From Cladocopium goreaui (Eukaryota; Sar; Dinophyceae; Suessiales; Symbiodiniaceae), in the NCBI GenBank assembly GCA_947184155.2, contig CAMXCT020001090.1, forward strand, positions 487,501 through 551,500: a stretch of 64,000 bases of DNA, in the 5' to 3' direction. This document shows, in pieces, positions 43,501-52,500 of this stretch. How positions within the stretch are numbered: position 1 is the stretch's first letter; every line of letters begins with the position of its first letter. The translations under genes and the position numbers were made by a program. Below the pieces are notes generated by a model. The model searched no databases. It saw only the letters and a program-made list of their open reading frames with translations, and was not told the origin of the DNA.

Positions 43501-46500
43501 GAAAGGAAGGGAAAGGAAGGGAAAGGAAGGGAAAGGATGGGAAAGGAAGGGAAAGGATGGGAAAGGAAGGGACAGGAAGGGAAAGGAAGGGAAAGGAAGG
43601 GACAGGAAGGGAAAGGAAGGGACAGGAAGGGAAAGGAAGGGAAAGGATGGGAAAGGAAGGAAAAGGGAAGGGAAAGGAAGGGAAAGGAAGGGAAAGGAAG
43701 GGAAAGGAAGGGAAAGGAAGGGAAAGGATGGGAAAGGAACGGAAAAGGATGGGAAAGGTAGGGAAAGGAATGGAGCGGACGGCTGCGAACGGCCTGGGTG
43801 CAAGGGAGTGGCTGGAAATGGGTGGGGAGAAGAAGCCGCTGGTGATGAGCGAGCTTGGCTGCGCGGACGGCTGCGGACGGGGAAGGGNNNNNNNNNNNNN
43901 NNNNNNNNNNNNNNNNNNNNNNNNNNNNNNNNNNNNNNNNNNNNNNNNNNNNNNNNNNNNNNNNNNNNNNNNNNNNNNNNNNNNNNNCGCGGACGGCTGC
44001 GGATGGCAAATTTGTGGCGAGAATTGCGCGGACGGTTGGGGACGGCGTGGGTGCGAGGGAGTGGCTGGAAATGGGCGGGGAGCAGAAGGCGCCGGGGATG
44101 AGTGCGAGCTTGGACGGCGTGGGTGCAAGGGAGTGGCTGGAAATGGGTGGGGAGAAGAAGCTGCTGGGGATGAGCGAGCTTGGCTGCGCGGACGGCTGCG
44201 GACGCCATGGTCGCAAGGGAGTGCATGGGTGGAAATGGGTGGGAGAAGAAGCCGCTGGGGATGAGCGAGCTTGGCTGCGCGGACGGCGTGGGTGCAAGGG
44301 AAGGGAGTGGTTGGAAATGGGTGGTGAGAAGAAGCCGCTGGTGATGAGCGAGCTTGGCTGCGTGGACGGCTGGAGGAGAAGCCGCTGGGAATGAGCGAGC
44401 TTGGCTGCGCGGAAGGCCGCGGACGGCGTGTGTGCAAGGGGGTGGCTGGAAATGACTGGGGAGAAGACTAAGAAGCCGCTGGGGATGAGCGAGCTTGGCT
44501 GCGGGGATGGCTGCGGACGGCGTGGGTGGAAAGGGGAAGAAGCCGCTTGGAATGAGCGAGTTTGTCTGCTCGGACGGCTGCGTTCGGCGTCGTTGCCAGG
44601 GAGTGGCTGGAAATGGGTGGGGAGAAGAAGCTGCTGGGAGAGTTTGGCTGCGCGGCCGGCTGCGCACAGCGTGGGTGCAAGGGAGTGGCTGGAAATGGGT
44701 GGGGAGAAGAAGCCGCTGGGGATGAGCGAGCTTGGCTGCGCAGACGGCTGCGGACGGCTTGGGTCAAGGGAGTTGGTGGAAATGGGTGGACAAAAAAAAG
44801 CGTTGGGGATGAGCGAGCTTGGCTGCGCGGATGGCTGCGGACGCCGTGGGTGCAAGGGGGTGCCTGAAAATGGGTGGGGAGACGAAGTTGCTGGGAATAA
44901 GCGAGCTTGGCTGCGCGGACGCGGACGGCGTGGGTGCAAGGGAGTGGCTGGAAATGGATGGGGAGAAGAAGTTGCTGGGGATGAGCCAGCTTGGCTGGAG
45001 ACAAAAAGCCGCTGGGGAAGAGTGAGCTTGGCTGCGCTGATGGCTGCGGACGGCGTGGGTGCAAGGGAGTGGCTGGAAATGGATGGGGAGCAGAAGTTGC
45101 TGGGGATGAGCGAGCTTGGCTGGAGACAAAAAGCCGCTGGGGATGAGTGAGCTTGGCTGCGCTGATGGCTGCGGACGGCATGGGTGCAAGGGAGTGGCTG
45201 GAAATGGGGAGAAGAAGCCGCTGGGGACGACCGGACGGCTGCCAACGGCTTGTGTGCAAGGGGATGGCTGGAAATGGGTGGAGAAAAAAAGCCGCTGGGG
45301 ATGAGCGAGCTTGGCTGCGCGGACGGCTGCGGACGGTGTGGGTGCAAGGGAGTGGCTGGAAATGGGTTGGTGCAAGGGGGTGGCTGGGGATGAGCGAGCT
45401 TGGCTGCGCGGACGGCTGCGGACGGCGTGGGTGCAAGGGAGTGGGTGGAAAATGGGTGGGGAGAAGAAGCCGCTGGGGATGAGCGAGCTTGGCTGAGCGG
45501 ATGGCTGCGGACGGCGTGCGACCCATTTCCAGCCACTCCCTTGCAACGAGGCCGTACGCAGCCGTCCGAGCAGACAAACTCGCTCATGCCAAGCGGCTTC
45601 TTCCCTTTTCCACCCCCGCCGTCCGCAGCTATCCGCGCAGCCAAGCTCGCTCATCCCCAGCGGCTTCTTCTCCCCAGTCATTTCCAGCCACCCCCTTGCA
45701 CACACGCCGTCCGCAGCCGTCCGCGCAGCCAAGCTCGCTCATTCCCAGCGGCTTCTCCTCCCCGCCCATTTCCAGCCACTCCCTTGCACCTACGCCGTCC
45801 GCAGCCGTCCACGCAGCCAAGCTCGCTCATCACAAGCGGCTTCTTCTCACCACCCATTTCCAACCACTCCCTTCCCTTGCACCCACGCCGTCCGCGCAGC
45901 CAAGCTCGCTCATCCCCAGCGGCTTCTTCTCCCACCCATTTCCACCCATGCACTCCCTTGCAACCATGGCGTCCGCAGCCGTCCGCGCAGCCAAGCTCGC
46001 TCATCCCCAGCAGCTTCTTCTCCCCACCCATTTCCAGCCACTCCCTTGCACCCACGCCGTCCAAGCTCGCACTCATCCCCGGCGCCTTCTGCCACCCATT
46101 TCCAGCAACTCCCTCGCACCCACGCCGTCCCCAACCGTCCGCGCAATTCTCGCCACCCATTTGCCATCCGCAGCCGTCCGCGCAGCCACCCATTTCCAGC
46201 CACCCCCTTGCACCCACGCCGTCCGCAGCCGTCCGCGCAGTTCTCCGCACCCATGTGCCGTCCGCAGCCGTCCGCGCAGCCAAGCTCGCTCATTCCCAGC
46301 ACCTTCTTCTCCCCGCCCATTTTCAGGCAGACGGCTGCGGACGGCTTGGGTCAACGGAGTTGGTGGAAATGGGTGGACAAAAAAAAGCGTTGGGGATGAG
46401 CGAGCTTGGCTGCGCGGACAGCTGCGGACGCCGTGGGTGCAAGGGAGTGCCTGAAAATGGGTGGGGAGAATAGGTGCTGGGAATGAGCGAGCTTGGCTGC

Positions 46501-49500
46501 GCGGACGGCTGCGGACGGCGTGTGTGCAAGGGGGTGGCTGGGGAGAAGAAGACGCTGGGGATGAGCGAGCTTGCGGACGGCTGCGGACGGCGTGGGTGCA
46601 ACGGAGTGGCTGGAAATGGGTGGGGAGGACAAGCATGGAAAATGGTTGCTTGTCGGCTGGCTATGTGCGCATATAGATTAACCGATAAAATGGATGCAAG
46701 GGGGTGGGGCCAGGGAATGGGTGGAGACATGGCGTAGGATGATTTGCTTTTTCCCGAGAGCGTCTGAGCGCAGGATTCTTCCAATAGTGGGGGTCTGTAA
46801 AACATCTTCTCATCTTCACATCTTCTCATCTTCACATCTTCTCATCTTCACATCTTCTTATCCTCACATCTTCTCCTCATCCCTGATCTTCTCATCTTCA
46901 CATCTTCACATCTTCTCACATCTTCTCACATCTTCTCACATCTTCTCACATCTTCTCACACCTCCACTCACATCTTCTCACACATCTTCTCACATCTTCT
47001 CACATCTTCTCACATCTTCTCATCTTCACATCTTCTCATCTCACATCTTCTCCTCTTGCCCTCTTGCCCTCTTGCCCTCTCCTTCTTTTCTATTTCTCTT
47101 TTGAAGGCGGGAGCAGGGGCAGTGCCAACGAGACGGCACGAAACGCAACCCTTTCGCACGAAATGAGGGTCGATCGTCAAAAACTGTGGAAAAATTGCGA
47201 TTTTACTTGCCCCCGAGCAACCCTTTCGCACGAAATGAGGGTCGATCGTCAAAAACTGAAGAAAAATTGCGATTTTACTTGCCCCCGAGCAACCCTTTCG
47301 CACGAAATGAGGGTCGATCGTCAAAAACTGAGGGAAAATTGCGATTTTACTTGTGCCGGAGCAACCCTTTCGCACGAAATGAGGGTCGATCGTCAAAAAC
47401 TGAGGTAAAATTGCGATTTTACTTGTGCCGGAGCAACCCTTTCGCACGAAATGAGGGTCGATCGTCAAAAACTGAGGTAAAATTGCGATTTTACTTGTGC
47501 TGGAGCAACCCTTTCGCACGAAATGAGGGTCGATCGTCAAAAACTGAGGTAAAATTGCGATTTTACTTGTGCCGGACTTGTCTGTGTGTAAAAGCGCCTG
47601 TGTGTAAAAAGCGTCTGTGTGTAAAAGCGTCTGTGTGTAAAAGCGTCTGTGTGTAAAAGCGTCTGTGTGTAAAAAGCGTCTGTGTGTAAAAAGCGTCTGT
47701 GTGTAAAAAGCGTCTGTGTGTAAAAAGCGTCTGTGTGTTAAAAGCGTCTGTGTGTTAAAAGCGTCTGTGTGTTAAAAGCGTCTGTGTGTTAAAAGCGTCT
47801 GTGTGTTAAAAGCGTCTGTGTGTTAAAAGCGTCTGTGTGTAAAAAGCGTCTGTGTGTAAAAGCGTCTCTGTGTAAAAGCGTCTGTGTGTAAAAGCGTCTG
47901 TGTGGTAAAAGCGTCTGTGTGGTAAAAGCGTCTGTGTGGTAAAAGCGTCTGTGTGTAAAAGCGCCTGTGTAAAGCGTCTGTGTGTAAAGTGTTTGTGGTG
48001 TAATGTAAAATGTTGTTTGGTGTCCAAAGCCTCTGGCTGTCGTTAAAAGCGTTTGTGTGAAAAAGCACATGTAAAAGCGTCTGTGTGTAAAAGCGTCTGT
48101 GTGTAAAAGCTCTTGTGTGTAAAAGCTTCTGTGTGTAAAAGCGTCTGTTTGTAAAAGCGTCTGTGTGTAAAAGCGTCTGTGTGTAAAAGCTTCTGTGTGT
48201 AAAAGCGTCTGTGTGTGTAAAAGTCTCTGTGTGTAAAAAAGCGTCTGTGTGTAAAAGCGTCTGTGTGTAAAAGGGTCTGTGTGTAAATGTGTTTGTGTGT
48301 CAAAGCGTCTGTGTGTAAAAAGCGTCTGTGTGTAAAAAAGCGTCTGTGTGTAAAAGCGTCTGTGTGTAAAAGCGTCTGTGTGTAAAAGCTTCTGTGTGTA
48401 AAAGAGTCTGTGTGTAAAAGCTGTGTGTGTGTGTAAAAGCGTCTGTGTGTAAAAGCTTCTGTGTGTAAAAGCTTCTGTGTGTGTAAAAGTCTCTGTGTGT
48501 AAAAAGCGTCTGTGTGTAAAAGCGTCTGTGTGTAAAAGCGTCTGTGTGTAAAAGGGTCTGTGTGTAAATGTGTTTGTGTGTCAAAGCGTCTGTGTGTAAA
48601 AAGCGTCTGTGTGTAAAAAGCTTCTGTGTGTAAAAGCCCCTGTGTGTAAAAAGCGTCTGTGTGTAAAAGCGTCTGTGTGTAAAAGCAAGCGTCTGTGTGT
48701 AAAAGTGTCCGTGTGTAAAAGCGTCTGTGTGTAAAAGCGTCTCTGTGTGTAAAAGTCTCTGTGTGTAAAAGCGTCTGTGTGTAAAAACGTCTGTGTGTAA
48801 AAACGTCTGTGTGTCAAAGCGTCTGTGTGTCAAAGCGTCTGTGTGTCAAAGCGTCTGTCTGTAACAGTCTCTGCGTGTGAAAGTGTTTGTGTAAAAGCGT
48901 CTGTGTGTAAAAGCGTCTGTGTGTAAAAGCGTCTGTGTGTCAAAGTCTCTGCGTGTCAAAGCCTCTGTGTGTAAAAGTCTCTGTGTGTAAAAGAGCCTGT
49001 GTGTAAAAAGCGTCTGTGTGTAAAAGCGTCTGTGTGTAAAAGCGTCTGTGTGTAAAAGGGTCTGTGTGTAAAAGCGTCTGTGTGTAAAAGCTTCTGTGTG
49101 TAAAAGCGCCTGCGTGTAAAAAGCGTCTGTGTGTAAAAGCGTCTGTGTGTCAAAGCGTCTGTGTGTAAAAGAGCCTGTGTGTAAAAAGCGTGTCTCCATA
49201 CTAACAACAGAAGACTCTGCTCCTCTACGCTCTCGGGCCATCCGTCGTCTAGTTTGGGTTCTTGCTTGGCGTGTGCATTTTTTGTACCTAGTTATTAAAT
49301 GGCGTTGCTTTCCCAAAAGCATCTTCGATGCTTGGGTTCTCGTTTAGTTGGTTAACCGCGTGAGGAGCGAGCTGCTTTGAACCGTGGTGTGCGGACGGTG
49401 TGGGTGAAGGGAAAGGAAGGAAAAGGAAGGAAACGGAAGGGAAAGAAAGGGACAGGAAGGGACAGGAAGGGACAGGAAGGGAAAGGAAGGGACAGGAAGG

Positions 49501-52500
49501 GACAGGAAGGGAAAGGAAGGGAAAGGAAGGGAAAGGACGGGAAAGGAAGGGAAAGAAAGGGAAAGAAAGGGAAAGAAAGGGAAAGAACAAGATGCAGCCC
49601 ACGAACCCGAATGCTCACACGTATGTTAATGGTGATGATGTCGAAACGCATGGATATGCAGTCACGCAGAACACTTTTCTGCAATAGTTTTGTTGAACAG
49701 TCTTGTATATACATATTTCCCTTGTTGACAGTCTGCAGTGTGGAGTGAAAAGTGTAGAGTGTGGAGTGTAGAGTGTAAAGTGTAGAGTGCGGAGTGTGGA
49801 GTGTAAAGTGTGGAGTGTGGAGTGTAAAGTGTAGAGTGTGGAGTGTAAAGTGGGAAGTGTGGATTGTAAAGTGTGGAGTGAGGAGTGTAAAATGTAGAGT
49901 GTGGAGTGCGCAGTGGGTAAAGTGTGGAGTGTAGAGTGTGGATTGTGGAGTGTGGAGTGTAAAGTGTAGACTGTGGAGTGTGGAGTGTAAAAGTGTGGAG
50001 TGTAAAGTGTGGAGTGTAAAGCGTGGAGTGGAAAGCGTGGAGTGTAAAGTGTGGAGTGTAGAGTGGAAAGTGTAGAGTGTAAAGTGTGGAGTGAGGAGTG
50101 TAAAGTGCAAACTGTAAAGTGTGGAGTGTAAAGTGTAGAGTGTGGAGTGAGGAGTGAGGAGTGTGGTGTAAAGTGTAGTGTGTGGAGTGGAAACTGTAGA
50201 GTGTGGAGTGCGGAGTGTAAAGTGAGGAGTGTGGAGTGTAAAGTGTGGAGTGCGGAGTGTAAATTGTAGAGTGTGGAGTGTAAAGTGGGAAGTGTGGAGT
50301 GTAAAGTGTAGCGTGTGGAGTGTGGAGTGAGGAGTGTAAAGTGCGGAGCGAGGAGTGTAACATGTAAAGTGCGGAGTGAGGAGTTGATAGATAAGATAGA
50401 TAAAGAAATAAATAATGGAAAACATATATCACACAAAAAGAGGTAGAACTAAAGCACCAAGGACCCTAGAATCAAATTCCAAAGATCCCCCATCGGCTGC
50501 ATATATTGATATGTACAGATAAAATATATTTCATATTTTATCAAAGTACCCAACCAAAAAAAAAACTATCTGAACTACGATCGAATGGTGATCGTTTGTT
50601 CTGACTGGCACTTCCACGAAAAGAACAGTAAATGGATGGAGAGGCTAATCATCAACCCCGTTTTGGCATGACTACCGAATAACGGATAAGAATTAATAAT
50701 ATTGAAACATCCAAGGGACACTAACCCAAGACGATCTTTCCTTTGGGATAATTTTCACTAGTATATACCAAGGCCACCTACCTTGATAGAGAAGATAGAT
50801 AAAGCAATAAATAATGGATAACATATATCACACAAAAAGAGGTAGAACTAAATCACCAAGGACCTAGAATCAAATTCCAAAGACCCCCTATCGGCTGCAA
50901 AACCTTAGATGCTGGCAAGGGGGGGGCCTGAGAACCCAAAAGCAAAACGACAGCAAAACGAGTGTAAAGTGTAAATTGTGGAGTGAGGAGTGCGGCGTGT
51001 AAAGTGTGGAGTGTGGAGTGTGGAGTGGAAAGTGTAGTTTGTGGAGTGTAGAGTGTAAAGTGCGGAGTGTGGTGGAGTGTGGTGGAGTGTGGGGTGTAGA
51101 GTGTGGAGTGTGGTGGAGTGTGGGGTGTAGAGTGTGGAGTGTGTAGGAGTGTAAAGTGTGGAGTGCAAAGTTTAAAGTGTGGAGTCCAAAGTGTAAATTG
51201 TGGAGTGTAGAGTGTAGAGTGTGAAGGGGGAGTGGAAAGTGCAAAGTGTAGAGTGTGGAGTGAGGAGTGTAAAGTGTAAATTGTGGAGTGAGGAGTGTGG
51301 AGTGTATAGTGTGGAGTGTAGAGTGTGGAGTGGAAAGTGTCGAGTGTGGAGTGTGGCGTGTAGAGTTTTAATTTAAAGTGTGGAGTGAGGAGTGTGCAAA
51401 GTGTAGAGTGTGGTGGAGTGTAGAGTGTGCAGTGTCGAGTGTAGAGTGCGGAGTGTAGAGTGTAAAGTTCCACCCCTGCCACACAAAACGACATGACAAC
51501 CTGCTTGGAAACCTTCGAAAAGGAGAGATTTTGCAGCTTCCCCCATAGACACGGCGACGCCACAGGAAAGCCAGACACTTGAGACGAGAGATGTGGGAGC
51601 ATCAAAACGAGCCTTTCGTGCGAGGCTTCCTCCAATTTTTACACTTTGTAGCTTCAAAATTGACGTTTTCCTACGATTTTTCGTACGAGCCTTTAAATTT
51701 GCTACCTCAAAATCGATAATTCGTGGGAGGCTTCCGTTAATTTTCAGCACATCTCACAAAATCACGTCTGCCACGGAGTCTGCCACTTGACGCAGCCCTG
51801 CCAATGCGATTCGTAAAAACACGCAACACGACGCGTCTACAGCGCTGCGCCTGCCACGCAAAATAACGATGGACACGTCCAAGGTGCTGCACCTGCCACG
51901 AAAACTGCAACGCATCTTCTGAAAACGTCGTAAAAGTAGTGCGCTTGCCACACAAAATGACTTTCGACACGTTACAAAACACGTCTGAATGTTACGAAGT
52001 ACCACGCCTGCCACGTGAAACGCAAAAATTACCCCTTCTGGAGAACTTACCAGAGGCACGGCCATATAGCAATCGCGCGGACGGTTGCGAGGGGTTGCGG
52101 ACGGTTGGGCAACGGGAAGGAACGGAAAGAAAGGGAAAGGAAGGGAAAGAAAAGGAAGGGAAAGGACGGAAAAGGAAGGGAAAGGAAGGGAAAGGACGGG
52201 AAAGGAAGGAAAGGAAGGGAAAGGAAGGAAAGGAAGGGAAAGGAAAGGAGAGGTTGATTTGGAAAGCAGCCGCCGTCGCATGACCGTGCTCAAATGAGCT
52301 TGCTTGGCTATTGCACACTGTCACTCAATATTTCCGCGCAGAGCTGAAATTTCTTTACTTCGAGTTATCCCCACCATGACATTTATATGTTTTGTTACTG
52401 GCAAATCTTCTGGCATTCTATCTGACATATCTTCTGGTATTTTATCTAGCATATCTTCTGGCATTCTATGTGGCATATCTTCTGGCATATGTTCTGGCAT

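Noticed and set aside
43153-46636. Several 180-811 codon frames, some running across the N gap
   Set aside because: Products of the purine array and 88-bp satellite; they include unknown bases and have no domain.
47010-49322. Possible CRISPR-like array or repeat protein
   Set aside because: Units are contiguous tandem repeats without unique spacers, in a eukaryotic intron; the THRRF-type frames are repeat translations.
49352-51635. Minus-strand frames of 250-357 codons rich in LHTLHSTLYT
   Set aside because: Translations of the GTGGAGT/GTAAAGT arrays.
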